64,000 bases of DNA from a virus: the IMG/VR virus record IMGVR_UViG_3300025770_000870, positions 62,001 through 126,000 of that record; one strand, given 5' to 3'. A program made the position numbers and the translations under genes. How positions within the stretch are numbered: position 1 is the first letter of the stretch; each line of letters begins with the position of its first letter. This document shows positions 1 to 8,494 of this stretch, in pieces. Under the pieces are notes generated by a model. It did no database searches. It had not been told where the DNA came from and saw only the letters and a program-made list of their open reading frames with translations.

Positions 1-1146
1 GTTGATGCCGGATTTGAAATTGATGTAAGTGTAGTGTCACCAGCAACAACAGTGCAGTTAGGTGATCCAAACTCAACTACCACTGATGGAAGAGTCCCAG
101 CATATGGGTATTATGACTATTCATGGTCAGCATTAATATATGGAGCAGCTGAGGTAGGTGTACCGATTATCATAGATGAAATACAATTTGATGTTGATAA
201 CAATATCAATACAACTATGAATAATCAAAAGATTTTCATGGCCCATACAACCATGAATACGTTTCCTAATGGAAGCGAACCGGTAGATGGAGATATTGAA
301 ATATCTGATTGGACATTAGTTTATACTGGAGATATAACTTGGACCCATGGATGGAATTCAATACCGTTAGACGCTACATTTATGTATAATGGACTCGGAA
401 ACTTACTTATTAAAACAATTAATGAACATGGGTCATGGACTTTTGATTATCCTGAATTTAGGTACACTGCAAAAGCTAACACAGTAGTATATAATTATGC
501 TGACGGTGGAATGCCTGGCCCATTAGGTTGGAGAAATAACCTCAGACCTAATATGAGGCTTGGGTTTGGTGGCGGTGGTGGTTCACTACCAATTGAATTA
601 TTATCCTTTGGTGTTGAGTCTAACGATGCAAATGATGTGGTGGTTGAATGGACTACAGCATCACAGAGCAACAATGACTACTTTACAGTTCAACGAAGTG
701 TTGATGGATATGAGTGGGAGGAAGTAACTAAAATCACTGGTTGTGGTAACTGTAATAGTCAGATAGATTACACATATTTAGACAGGAATCCATATACTGG
801 CGTTTCATATTATAGATTGATGCAAACAGATTATGATGGAGTATTTGAAATATTTGCACCACAGTCCGTTACTATCGCAAACAATCAAACAATAGGATTA
901 CATATTATACCTAATCCTGCAATAGATAACATCCAATTAGAGTTAGTATATCCAGATCCATTACATCGAGACTATAATCATGATGTACGAATATACAATT
1001 CTGATGGAGTAGAAGTTTATAAGAAGTTTTATATGGGTGAGTTAGAGGATTTTAACATTGATATTAAGAAACTTAAAACTGGATATTATATCATAAACAC
1101 TAAAGGCGATCGAGTTAAAGGTACTGGAAAGTTTATAAAAGAATAG
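1..1146 (+). CDS. T9SS-type exported protein, C-terminal part (5' end outside window)
   Basis: The frame is open from base 1, so the protein starts upstream of the window; the GTG at 34 need not be the start. The first ~175 residues form a beta-rich domain seen in Bacteroidota secreted proteins (aromatic/Gly-rich, with a NLLIK strand). After a Gly-rich linker (GGGGG) comes a fibronectin-III-like segment with the typical flavobacterial patterns PIELLSF, VEWTTASQSNNDYF and YYRLMQTDYDG. The last ~75 residues match a type A T9SS C-terminal sorting domain (IPNPAIDNI, then VRIYNSDGVEV, then LKTGYYIINT). Known for the family: such domains route proteins through the type IX secretion system to the surface. 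Being next to leader-bearing phage genes suggests capture from a host; the alternative is that the window starts in host DNA. Function of the N-terminal part is unknown. Confidence 0.8.
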   Translation, partial: VDAGFEIDVSVVSPATTVQLGDPNSTTTDGRVPAYGYYDYSWSALIYGAAEVGVPIIIDEIQFDVDNNINTTMNNQKIFMAHTTMNTFPNGSEPVDGDIEISDWTLVYTGDITWTHGWNSIPLDATFMYNGLGNLLIKTINEHGSWTFDYPEFRYTAKANTVVYNYADGGMPGPLGWRNNLRPNMRLGFGGGGGSLPIELLSFGVESNDANDVVVEWTTASQSNNDYFTVQRSVDGYEWEEVTKITGCGNCNSQIDYTYLDRNPYTGVSYYRLMQTDYDGVFEIFAPQSVTIANNQTIGLHIIPNPAIDNIQLELVYPDPLHRDYNHDVRIYNSDGVEVYKKFYMGELEDFNIDIKKLKTGYYIINTKGDRVKGTGKFIKE

Positions 1147-1163
1147 GACGGTATATAATAACT

Positions 1164-1394
1164 TTATAAAGTTTTGATTATATTTGATTGTTTTAAAATT
1201 TCACTTATATCTTTTTGATTATACCAAATATATTCACTATTGGGATAACTAACACCGAAAAAGGGACCAGTACCTTCCTTATCCGTTCTTTTATATAATG
1301 GTAGGTTTTTCCCACTTTGTAATATCACTCCTTCTTTATCTTTGTGAATAAATCTAATACCTATCCTCGGTCTCAATACTTCTATATTCATCAT
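1164..1394 (-). CDS. Small hypothetical protein
   Basis: A 76-residue product starting at the tandem Met (MMNIEVLRPR). A longer start at 1454 would add a hydrophobic stretch but overlaps the end of the upstream gene; the internal start leaves a 13-nt gap and fits better. Contains GVILQSGKNLPLYKR and an aromatic SEYIWYNQKD segment. No family recognised. Last gene of a leftward run of three small genes. Confidence 0.55.
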   Translation of the reverse strand: MMNIEVLRPRIGIRFIHKDKEGVILQSGKNLPLYKRTDKEGTGPFFGVSYPNSEYIWYNQKDISEILKQSNIIKTL

Positions 1395-1407
1395 TATATT
1401 TCTTTTA

Positions 1408-1602
1408 CTATATGAAAAGCCAACCCACAATATCCAGATTAGTATCATTATCAATTTTTTCTTCTTTAAACTTCAAGAAGCTTTCTTTGTTTGCAAATTG
1501 AGCAACTGATTGGTTACCATTAGTTTTATTTTTAAAGTGAATATAACCCACCATGCTATTCTTTTTAAGTTCTTCTACGTTTGGTATTTTTACTATCATC
1601 AT
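1408..1602 (-). CDS. Small hypothetical protein
   Basis: 64 residues, charged, no membrane segment (starts MMIVKIPNVEELKK, ends VGWLFI). Its ATG overlaps the TGA of the upstream 57-residue gene (ATGA arrangement), which supports translational coupling and the chosen start. No family recognised. Confidence 0.6.
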   Translation of the reverse strand: MMIVKIPNVEELKKNSMVGYIHFKNKTNGNQSVAQFANKESFLKFKEEKIDNDTNLDIVGWLFI

Positions 1603-1772
1603 ATATTATTTTTATTTCGGAGAATTAATAGATTTTCCATTCTCATTCGAAGTTCTATAATCTTATACTCATCTGTCTCAGATTCTATCATTTCTTCTAC
1701 TATATCGATAGAAGAATCTATCATCATTGATGATAATGCTTCATCTACTTCTTCATCTGTTAGTTGTTTCAT
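1599..1772 (-). CDS. Small acidic hypothetical protein (57 aa)
   Basis: A short gene read on the minus strand: begins MKQLTDEEVDEALSSMM and ends LILRNKNNI. It is strongly acidic, predicted alpha-helical, and its stop overlaps the next gene's start by 4 nt, as is usual in this genome. It fills what would otherwise be a 200-nt gap. No function assignable. Confidence 0.6.
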   Translation of the reverse strand: MKQLTDEEVDEALSSMMIDSSIDIVEEMIESETDEYKIIELRMRMENLLILRNKNNI

Positions 1773-1808
1773 ATTATTATATATTACTTAGTTCTGAAAG
1801 ATGTTAAA

Positions 1809-3053
1809 TTACATTTCTCCTTTAAGTGTTTCTAATTGGTTACTGACCTCAGTAAGTCTTAGATTTGAATCTTCGAATATACCATCAAAGTGTTCTTCTG
1901 ATACTAAGGTTTGGTTCTTATCAACTCCAGTAGTGATAGTTTCGATGTTATATTCTATTTCAGATAAGTTAGTCCATATCTTGTTTAGTGACTCTCCTAA
2001 ATTTTCACCAATACTCGATATTTTATTTTCAACATCACTGAGGTCTAATATAGATACTTCATTTGATTGTTTAAGTTTCGACATACTTATACCCGATGTT
2101 ATCATATACCTACCAAGTGATTTAGCGCTCGTGTTAGGTAAACTAGAATTCAATACATAAATATAAACTTTATAAGCTTGTTTAAGAGCTATTATATAAT
2201 AATCACATAATTGATCTTCTTCCAACGTTCTATGATCAATTCCATTTTGACTAACTAATTTAATATTTCCTTTATCAGCACCATAATCAACAAATTTGAT
2301 TTGATATGTATCTAGTCCATTTTCACCAATGACATCAGCTTTCTTATTATCATCAGGTACCGTACCATTAAGAAGACCTCCTATAAAAGACTCAAATAAG
2401 AACCCAGCACTTGTAGCATTAAAATGATCTTTCATCTCTTGTAAGTATTTCAATAGCATGATAGCTGATATCTTTTGTTGTATTACTTGTGTAGCATTTG
2501 AATTATTATATCCGCGGATGCCTAATGGGTTATTTAGTTTATTTAACTTTTCTCTTAACCCAGTCAGCCCTGTTCTATTACTAAGTGGTTTAGAGAACCT
2601 TTTAATCTTTTTGATAACCTCCATATCAATCTTAACATTGACCCAACCACTCGCCTCAGTATCGATTATATTAGAATATTCTGGTATAGATGGTGTCGGA
2701 TCAGTTTCATCCTCCCAGTCTTTGTTTCTTACCCATGGATTACCCAATTCATCAGTAACCACTTCTCCATCAAAGTTTCTCAATTGGTGATTTCCATTAA
2801 AATCAAATCCAACTAAAAATCCATTCTTGTCGATACCACCAATATATTCATGTTCTCTATTTCTTCTTAATTTATCAGTGTTATAATTCCAGTCCTTATC
2901 AATAATTATCTCAATTAAGTTACCACCTCTTCTGATATTTACTATATGTCCTTTCTTCTTAACTAATCTACCATCATTACCAATTATCTTATCAAGAACT
3001 TTTATACTTGTTCCTAATTCCTTTTTTTCGTTAAATCTTTTTAGGTGTTTCAT
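1809..3053 (-). CDS. Leader-bearing protein with PD-(D/E)xK nuclease-like C-terminal half
   Basis: About 414 residues. The start at 3053 (MKHLKRFNE) is preferred over ATG 3059 because it leaves the late-promoter-like box at 3059-3068 five nt upstream, the spacing seen across the window. The N-terminus carries the shared leader with a possible cleavage site after the Glu. Residues ~215-260 have FLFESFIGGLL, then ADVI, then YQIKFV; E221, D240 and Q251-x-K253 fit the E...D...QxK core of PD-(D/E)xK nucleases. The last ~90 residues look helical/coiled. Family knowledge: this fold includes restriction, repair and packaging nucleases. Inferred: head-packaged nuclease injected with DNA. The nuclease call rests on the motif only. 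Confidence 0.6.
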   Translation of the reverse strand: MKHLKRFNEKKELGTSIKVLDKIIGNDGRLVKKKGHIVNIRRGGNLIEIIIDKDWNYNTDKLRRNREHEYIGGIDKNGFLVGFDFNGNHQLRNFDGEVVTDELGNPWVRNKDWEDETDPTPSIPEYSNIIDTEASGWVNVKIDMEVIKKIKRFSKPLSNRTGLTGLREKLNKLNNPLGIRGYNNSNATQVIQQKISAIMLLKYLQEMKDHFNATSAGFLFESFIGGLLNGTVPDDNKKADVIGENGLDTYQIKFVDYGADKGNIKLVSQNGIDHRTLEEDQLCDYYIIALKQAYKVYIYVLNSSLPNTSAKSLGRYMITSGISMSKLKQSNEVSILDLSDVENKISSIGENLGESLNKIWTNLSEIEYNIETITTGVDKNQTLVSEEHFDGIFEDSNLRLTEVSNQLETLKGEM

Positions 3054-3058
3054 TGACA

Positions 3059-3068
3059 TATATATTAA
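3059..3068 (-). promoter_or_regulatory. Late-type promoter box TTAATATATA
   Basis: Reads TTAATATATA on the minus strand and ends 5 nt before ATG 3053. Same box and spacing as upstream of many leader-bearing genes; resembles the T4 late box TATAAATA. Confidence 0.6.
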
Positions 3069-3120
3069 AAATAAATACTAGATTTGATATACACAATTTG
3101 GCGAAATCATCAGAAATACA

Positions 3121-3153
3121 AAAAGGCCCTGAGTAAAACTCAGAACCTTTTTA
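3121..3153 (-). terminator. Rho-independent terminator after cold-shock gene
   Basis: Inverted repeat around CTGAGT-aaa-ACTCAG, flanked by A-run and T-run (AAAAAGG ... CCTTTTT), so it can work in both directions. It lies ~25 nt beyond the stop of the cold-shock gene. Confidence 0.75.
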
Positions 3154-3178
3154 ATTGATTTTTCTAATTGATTTTTAA

Positions 3179-3376
3179 TTAATCAACTAACCCAACATCA
3201 ACAGCAGTCTTGCCTTTACGACCCTCACCTTCTGTGTATGTTACCTTATCAGATTCTCTTATCTCCACACCTTCTAATAGTCCTGTTATGTGTACGAAGA
3301 TATCTTCGCCTGTTTCATCATTATTAATGAATCCGAATCCTTTCGAATCATTGAAAAATTTTACTGTTCCTTGCAT
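3179..3376 (-). CDS. csp: Cold-shock domain protein (CspA family)
   Basis: 65 residues, the usual CspA length. RNP1-like KGFGFI and RNP2-like DIFVHI motifs are intact, and the N-terminus (MQGTVKFFNDSKGFGFI) is typical. Family role: single-stranded RNA/DNA binding, RNA chaperone, transcription antitermination. It stands alone with its own terminator and a ~140-nt AT-rich region upstream that may include a long 5' leader as in cellular csp genes. It lacks the virion leader, so it presumably acts inside the infected cell. Confidence 0.93.
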   Translation of the reverse strand: MQGTVKFFNDSKGFGFINNDETGEDIFVHITGLLEGVEIRESDKVTYTEGEGRKGKTAVDVGLVD

Positions 3377-3504
3377 TATTTATTTATTTATTTTATTCTT
3401 TACTCAAAATGAGCTTGTTATTTACATTATACGTTGTTATTATAATTAGTTTAATAATTTATCATTTTTTTACGATACACAATTATAAAATTATAAATAA
3501 GTTT

Positions 3505-3514
3505 TTAATATATA
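3505..3514 (+). promoter_or_regulatory. Late-type promoter box TTAATATATA
   Basis: TTAATATATA followed by CTTT and the ATG at 3519 (4 nt spacing). Heads the 3519-4759 gene pair; the second gene of the pair has no box. Confidence 0.6.
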
Positions 3515-3518
3515 CTTT

Positions 3519-3929
3519 ATGAATCATATAAAATCATATAAAATATTTGAATCCGAGTTGGGTTATGTTAGTAAACCAATCGATATAAAGTTCGATATAA
3601 AGACTGCTAAATTTGATTATAATAGAAATACAAAATATAGACATGGTATTGATAGGGTTATTAATGATGATGAAATAATTGAAATTGTCGAAAAGGGTAT
3701 GGAAAAATTAACCATTGATTTGATGAATGATAATTTGGATATTGGTGATAGATTCGTGTTGAAAGGTGAGGGTTTTGATGGTGATATGTTAAATTTAGTT
3801 TGTCAGTTAAATCCTGGTGAGAATTTTTTCACATTGATGATCATAACTGCTATGCGTAAAGAGGATTTCACAGGACATAGAAATCAATATATCTTGAATG
3901 TAGATACACAACAACATCATTACGAATAA
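3519..3929 (+). CDS. Leader-bearing hypothetical protein
   Basis: 136 residues with the shared leader (MNHIKSYKIFESE). The body has YRHGIDRVINDDEIIEIVEKG, then DIGDRFVLKG, then LMIITAMRKEDF. The order (H..R...i...eIve...) faintly recalls BrnT/DUF4258-type small RNase toxins, but this is a weak resemblance. Overlaps the lysozyme gene by one base (TAATG). Probably a late virion protein by its leader. Confidence 0.7.
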   Translation: MNHIKSYKIFESELGYVSKPIDIKFDIKTAKFDYNRNTKYRHGIDRVINDDEIIEIVEKGMEKLTIDLMNDNLDIGDRFVLKGEGFDGDMLNLVCQLNPGENFFTLMIITAMRKEDFTGHRNQYILNVDTQQHHYE

Positions 3930-4759
3930 TGAGATATTTAAATAAATATAATATCTATAAAGGTGATTTCTTGTTAGAAAGTTTGAATGAGTCTATTGAT
4001 GTAGGTTCTTTTACATCTAAAATAAAAAATTATCTAAGTAATTTGAATAAGAATCAAATAAAAGAATACTATAAAAAATTCATTGAAAAGGTATCAAAAC
4101 TACCAAAAACAACAAAAAAGGCTATTTTAATAGGAGTTATACCAATATTTGCGTTAAATCTTAGTTCTGCTGACTTAGAACAATCAAGTGATCCAGTTGT
4201 TATAGAGGTTGTTAGTGAAGTAGAAACTTTAGAAGTGCAAGAACCAGTAGAAGAAATTGTAGAAGATAATTTCAAAAAAGGTTATGATTTTGTTTTAACA
4301 CAAAACGGGTGGGATTCTATACGAGATGAAGAGAAATTAAGATTATATCCGTATGATATAGGTGATGGTAAAATAACAGTTGGATGGGGACATGCCGAAG
4401 ATATCACTACATCTAAATATAAGATAGGTAATAAGATAAGTAAAGAGGAAGCTCAGAAATTATTAAAAGATGATTTGACATTAGCTGCTGATGCTGTTAG
4501 GCAAGTTTTCGTGGAGTGGAAAGAGAAGGATATAGATGTTGAAATAACACAAGATATGTTTGATGCTTTAGTTTCAATAACATTTAACATTGGTGTTGGT
4601 GGTATGAGAAATTCGGACTTTATACAAGACTTAAAGAAAGGAGATTATAAAGCTTGTGCTAATAGTATGAGAATACATAAGAGTAATCTATTTGAGAAGT
4701 TCCCTGGGTTAGAAACAAGACGAGGTAGAGAAGCTGATATTTACTTGAAAAATTATTAA
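3929..4759 (+). CDS. Leader-bearing GH24 lysozyme (muramidase) with membrane segment
   Basis: 276 residues, about 110 more than T4 lysozyme. Order: leader-like N-terminus (MRYLNKYNIYKGDFLLES), basic helical region, hydrophobic segment ~64-80 (AILIGVIPIFALNLS), acidic linker with VEEIVED, then the GH24 domain from ~118. Catalytic Glu lies in RDEEKLRLYPYD (E134/E135) with YDIGDGKITVGWGH behind it; the C-terminal GLETRRGREADIY is also typical. Cleaves the MurNAc-GlcNAc bond in peptidoglycan. Could be an endolysin with an uncleaved anchor (SAR-like) or, given the leader, a head-packaged lysozyme. Second gene of a two-gene operon. Confidence 0.88.
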   Translation: MRYLNKYNIYKGDFLLESLNESIDVGSFTSKIKNYLSNLNKNQIKEYYKKFIEKVSKLPKTTKKAILIGVIPIFALNLSSADLEQSSDPVVIEVVSEVETLEVQEPVEEIVEDNFKKGYDFVLTQNGWDSIRDEEKLRLYPYDIGDGKITVGWGHAEDITTSKYKIGNKISKEEAQKLLKDDLTLAADAVRQVFVEWKEKDIDVEITQDMFDALVSITFNIGVGGMRNSDFIQDLKKGDYKACANSMRIHKSNLFEKFPGLETRRGREADIYLKNY

Positions 4760-4779
4760 ATAAAAAAATAAATAATATC

Positions 4780-5061
4780 ATGAAGACGGAAGAAGAATTA
4801 TCAAAAGAAAGTCAACCACAATATTTCACTTGGTTGTGGAGGAATAAAAAAACAGAGATATTACTTACCTTTGTTGGTATTGTATCATGTATTTTAACTA
4901 CACCGATAATACTAGATCCTATGAACGAAAACCCAATTATTGTAATGATTTTAGCTTTTATTGCAATATATGGATTTACTGTTGGTATGGCATTACAACC
5001 ATACACAATATATAAAAAATTAGTTAAGATGAATTATTGGTCACGTAATTCTCCTTATTAG
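4780..5061 (+). CDS. Small membrane protein (two TM segments)
   Basis: 93 residues; charged N-terminus with KESQPQYFTWLWRNKK, then hydrophobic segments ILLTFVGIVSCILTTPIIL and IIVMILAFIAIYGFTVGM, then a basic tail. Sits 20 nt after the lysozyme gene, so a holin-like role is possible but unproven; it lacks the leader. Confidence 0.65.
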   Translation: MKTEEELSKESQPQYFTWLWRNKKTEILLTFVGIVSCILTTPIILDPMNENPIIVMILAFIAIYGFTVGMALQPYTIYKKLVKMNYWSRNSPY

Positions 5062-5063
5062 AA

Positions 5064-5073
5064 ATAATATATA
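5064..5073 (+). promoter_or_regulatory. Late-type promoter box ATAATATATA
   Basis: ATAATATATA variant ending 6 nt before ATG 5080. Confidence 0.5.
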
Positions 5074-5079
5074 GAAAGT

Positions 5080-5376
5080 ATGAAATACTTAAAGACATTT
5101 GAAAATTATGGAATAGTAGAATCTGTTTCTTTCAATAGAAAGGATAAGGCTAGAATACTAACATTAAATGATAGAGCTACTGATGAGGATCACTTAATTA
5201 GACTAGCTGTTAATATGGCGAACGCTATTGGTAGAAATGTTGAAAAAGGAAGTGAGAACGAATATATCTCTGGTAAGAAAGCCTTTCAAAGAGGATTAGC
5301 AGCAGAAGATGAGAACTTCCACGAGGTAGCTCAGATATTTTTTGATAGAGCAAAAGAATTGGGATTCGAAGAATAA
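5080..5376 (+). CDS. Leader-bearing hypothetical protein
   Basis: 98 residues with a canonical leader (MKYLKTFENYG). The rest is helical and charged (NRKDKARILTL, FQRGLAAEDENFHEVAQIF, RAKELGFEE), a little like a TPR-type helical hairpin. No family recognised. Its stop abuts the 3' end of the convergent tail-fibre operon. Confidence 0.7.
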   Translation: MKYLKTFENYGIVESVSFNRKDKARILTLNDRATDEDHLIRLAVNMANAIGRNVEKGSENEYISGKKAFQRGLAAEDENFHEVAQIFFDRAKELGFEE

Positions 5377-6762
5377 TCATATAAATCTATACTTTTGAGA
5401 ATTATAATTTTTCTCGAATTGTTCTTGTGATAATTCCACACCCCCATGAATTGTCATTCCTAAAGTCTTTCCATTTAGAAAGTTTCCGACAGCAGACCTA
5501 TCACACCCAATATTGAATCCATTTGTAACGCTACTAGTCAATGTAGTTATAGTTATAGTATCTTCTAATACACCATTAATGTATAATTTAGCGTTTCCAT
5601 TTTCAACCGCTGAACATCCTATGTGATACCACGTATTTATTACAGGCGTAGTTGTAGCCGTCAAATTATCATTCACCGAAGCGTTTATTACAGTCGCTCT
5701 TAGTAAGTTTGGATTACCCGCATTAATCCTGATTAAAAAGTTTCTATTGTTAGCATTATCATTATATTCAGACCGATACTCGCCTAAAAATGCGTTTATA
5801 TAGATCCATTGCTCAAAACTAAAGGTAGATCCTATATCAGCAACAGGTAGAATCGGAAAACTTACATATTCGTCCGTGCCATCCATATCCAAAACCCCAT
5901 CGGTTATGGTTAAACCATTTCGAAGCTCTCCTATCATTGTTGGATCTACTATATTCTTTATCAGATTACTTCCCCACTTATTAGTAAGTTGATTCGACTT
6001 CGTAATTATTTGACTTGACGTGTACACACCTTCTGCTACGAACATTTCCCCGTAAAATATATTGCCTGATCCCGTTAATGTCGATTGACCGTGACCTAAA
6101 TAAGTAGCGCCTAAAGTCGCTAAAATAGCAGTTGCAGATGCGTTTATTGGTTTAGTTCCATAAGACACACCATCAACAAATAATTCCATTAACTTATTTG
6201 ATATTGATATTTTCAATGCGTAAATGTGTAAACTATCTATACTTTGGTCGGGTATTGTCCAAGTCGAAACTTCTTGCGTAGCCGTTCCTTGCCATTTATT
6301 AACACTCCTAAAAGTTGTTGATGTCGTGTGATTAATTGTTATTCCGTTAACTAATGGATTGATTGAAGTTGGCATTGAAAATATATTTCCATTGCTATAA
6401 TCGAATGTGGAATACATTATAAGTAACTCCAAAATACCATCTGCACTATATGAAGATGTTTGCACACCATTAGATGAGGTAACATCGTACCCGACACTTA
6501 AATTTCGATTGCTATAGTTCTCGTAAAATATAAACTCTTCGCCTACTGCCGAGGTTCCCGTATAGCCATTTCCACTTTGGTCGGGAACTACCAATATATT
6601 ATCGAGATTATTTAATCCCGTTATCTTAGAAAAATCCCAATGGAGTTTAATATTTGAATCAACTACATCTGGATAATTGGTTACCACAGATAGTTTATTA
6701 CCCGTATCAGATTGAAACGTTCCTGAACTTGTTATTGCTGATTTAAATCCTCCTGTGCTCAT
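5377..6762 (-). CDS. Tail-fibre-associated protein with two LamG/ConA-like lectin domains
   Basis: 461 residues. Two jellyroll domains: one at ~35-265, one at ~285-455 with the usual LamG pattern (DGTDEYVSF, FSFEQWIYINAF, INTWYHIGCSA, KLYINGVLEDTI). It ends with LSQEQFEKNYNSQKYRF, shared with the next two paralogues. No signal peptide. Last gene of the leftward 9172-5377 operon, start overlapping the previous stop by 4 nt. Likely a receptor- or glycan-binding tip protein (inference from domain and position). Codons are richer in G+C than in flanking genes. Confidence 0.78.
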   Translation of the reverse strand: MSTGGFKSAITSSGTFQSDTGNKLSVVTNYPDVVDSNIKLHWDFSKITGLNNLDNILVVPDQSGNGYTGTSAVGEEFIFYENYSNRNLSVGYDVTSSNGVQTSSYSADGILELLIMYSTFDYSNGNIFSMPTSINPLVNGITINHTTSTTFRSVNKWQGTATQEVSTWTIPDQSIDSLHIYALKISISNKLMELFVDGVSYGTKPINASATAILATLGATYLGHGQSTLTGSGNIFYGEMFVAEGVYTSSQIITKSNQLTNKWGSNLIKNIVDPTMIGELRNGLTITDGVLDMDGTDEYVSFPILPVADIGSTFSFEQWIYINAFLGEYRSEYNDNANNRNFLIRINAGNPNLLRATVINASVNDNLTATTTPVINTWYHIGCSAVENGNAKLYINGVLEDTITITTLTSSVTNGFNIGCDRSAVGNFLNGKTLGMTIHGGVELSQEQFEKNYNSQKYRFI

Positions 6763-7490
6763 AAGTATCTATGTTTTTGTACTTCGTAATTATATAGTAT
6801 CTGTTCGGGAGTTAATACTGCACTATGTATAGTTGTTAGACCGAGAGTTCCTTGAAGTGTATATTGATTAAAGGCATTTAGTTGCAACCTACCTAATACC
6901 CATATATTATTTACTAAATCCGTACCGTACTGCGTTATGGGATTAATTGAATCGCTAACATCAGCAACCTTAACCCCATTAATAAACATTTCAGCATCCA
7001 ATACATCTGAGGGTGCAGTATAAACTATGTTCATCCAATCTCCTTGATTATAAGGAACTGTTGCGGGAATAGACCCATTACCCGAACCACCTTTTATTAA
7101 CTGATTAAGGCAATTAACCGACACTTCATTTGATGCTGCTTGTCCACTATTTCGACCCATACTTATTACCACAGCACCGCTTGAGCGACTTATGATATAT
7201 GAACTAAAGATATTTCTTTCTTCTTGAACCCAAGTGGAAAGTGTATAAGGTCTATCTGCTGCTCCTAAAGTTATTTGTGCTAATGGACTACTCGCTACAT
7301 TCACTTGGTCATCGACACCATCAAAAACTATACCTTTGTCAGAGAATGTTGTACCATTTTCTAAAAGGAGTTCTCTATGCTCAACAACATCTCTTATAGT
7401 AGTAGCGTCTTTACGCATAATTAAATTAGCACCATCAAAAGAGTACCTTAGATTGTCCTTTACTATTGATTTACGTGCGAAGTGTCCCAT
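6759..7490 (-). CDS. Tail-fibre-associated protein with LamG/ConA-like lectin domain
   Basis: 243 residues. A single LamG-like domain: FDGVDDQVNVASS, YTLSTWVQEERNIFSSYIIS, DWMNIVYTAPS, AEMFINGVKVADV; C-terminus LTPEQILYNYEVQKHRYL is shared with both neighbours. Paralogue of the flanking lectin genes. Likely adhesin of the tail fibre complex. Confidence 0.77.
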   Translation of the reverse strand: MGHFARKSIVKDNLRYSFDGANLIMRKDATTIRDVVEHRELLLENGTTFSDKGIVFDGVDDQVNVASSPLAQITLGAADRPYTLSTWVQEERNIFSSYIISRSSGAVVISMGRNSGQAASNEVSVNCLNQLIKGGSGNGSIPATVPYNQGDWMNIVYTAPSDVLDAEMFINGVKVADVSDSINPITQYGTDLVNNIWVLGRLQLNAFNQYTLQGTLGLTTIHSAVLTPEQILYNYEVQKHRYL

Positions 7491-7491
7491 C

Positions 7492-7752
7492 TTATCCTTC
7501 TATAAGCCCTATTGGTAATGTCCATTCTACCGTTGCCATTACTGCTAATATCTCTTCGTGAGTGTATGTAGGTATGGTTGGTGTAATTACTGATACACTA
7601 CTTGGTATATCTCCCTCCCATTTTAATACAAATTCTGTTTCATCAATATTCTTACGAACTGTATCAGCAGATGTCTGTTGGACTTGTGAATAATCTACGT
7701 TATTTAATTCAGCTATCGGTGCTATTGCGTATGTCTTATTATTGTGTGCCAT
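7492..7752 (-). CDS. Small tail-fibre-operon protein
   Basis: 86 residues between two lectin genes with 1-8 nt spacing. Contains QVQQTSADTVRKNIDETEFVLKW-like text and a C-terminal HEEILAVMATVEWTLP. Possibly a fibre assembly or connector protein; no family recognised. Confidence 0.65.
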   Translation of the reverse strand: MAHNNKTYAIAPIAELNNVDYSQVQQTSADTVRKNIDETEFVLKWEGDIPSSVSVITPTIPTYTHEEILAVMATVEWTLPIGLIEG

Positions 7753-7760
7753 AACTTTCT

Positions 7761-8480
7761 TTAATTTATATATCTTGATTTTTGTGCTTCGTAATTATCT
7801 AGTGCTTCTGCTTGGGTTAATTCTTTGTTGTAGATAACTAACTTTTTAAGACTTCCTTCTAAATAATTTGCAGACTCGTTAAATCTTCTACCGATTACAA
7901 ATCTAGCATTTGCACCAATCGCTATTGGAGAAGCACTTAAAGTATCATAGAATGTGACTAAAGTATCTTCAACGCCATCAGTATAAATGTGTATGCCCGA
8001 AACTAAACTACTACCATCATAAGTAACTACGTGGTGGTGTATTCCATCGTTATACGTGTTTGTTGTTCTTACTGCAACCCCATTAGTAGTCGGTGTATTA
8101 ACTAAACTGAAACCTAAAGCACCTAAAGGGGTATTTCGATATAACACTCCCCAACCTCTGTATGAATTATCAGTTCCTTGTCTGCCACATACCCAATCAA
8201 ATACCGAACCCGTAGATTTATCTATCCAAAATTCAATAGTAAATGAATCAGTCCTCTCGAACTTGGCAAAGTCTTCATCAGCAAAATCAATCCATTGGTC
8301 AACACCATCAAGTTCCATTCCATCATCAACTACTGTAATTCCGTTTTGAAAAGTTCCATCATTACGAGCCACTAAGTCACGAATGGTACTGCCTGAATTC
8401 GGATAAGATACTTTATTGTCAGCATCTATAAGTAACCCAGAATTTGTTACTATTGGTATTTTATGATAGTGTACTCCCAT
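7761..8480 (-). CDS. Tail-fibre-associated protein with LamG/ConA-like lectin domain
   Basis: 239 residues; third lectin paralogue. LamG pattern: LDGVDQWIDFADEDF, SFTIEFWIDKS, DGIHHHVVTYDGS, IHIYTDGVEDTLVTF, with C-terminal LTQAEALDNYEAQKSRYI. Likely host-range determinant as for its neighbours. Confidence 0.78.
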   Translation of the reverse strand: MGVHYHKIPIVTNSGLLIDADNKVSYPNSGSTIRDLVARNDGTFQNGITVVDDGMELDGVDQWIDFADEDFAKFERTDSFTIEFWIDKSTGSVFDWVCGRQGTDNSYRGWGVLYRNTPLGALGFSLVNTPTTNGVAVRTTNTYNDGIHHHVVTYDGSSLVSGIHIYTDGVEDTLVTFYDTLSASPIAIGANARFVIGRRFNESANYLEGSLKKLVIYNKELTQAEALDNYEAQKSRYIN

Positions 8481-8494
8481 AATTATGATATTTT

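Noticed and set aside
3519-3929. Calling the protein a BrnT/DUF4258 toxin
   Set aside because: Only a faint H..R...E pattern; the catalytic set cannot be verified.
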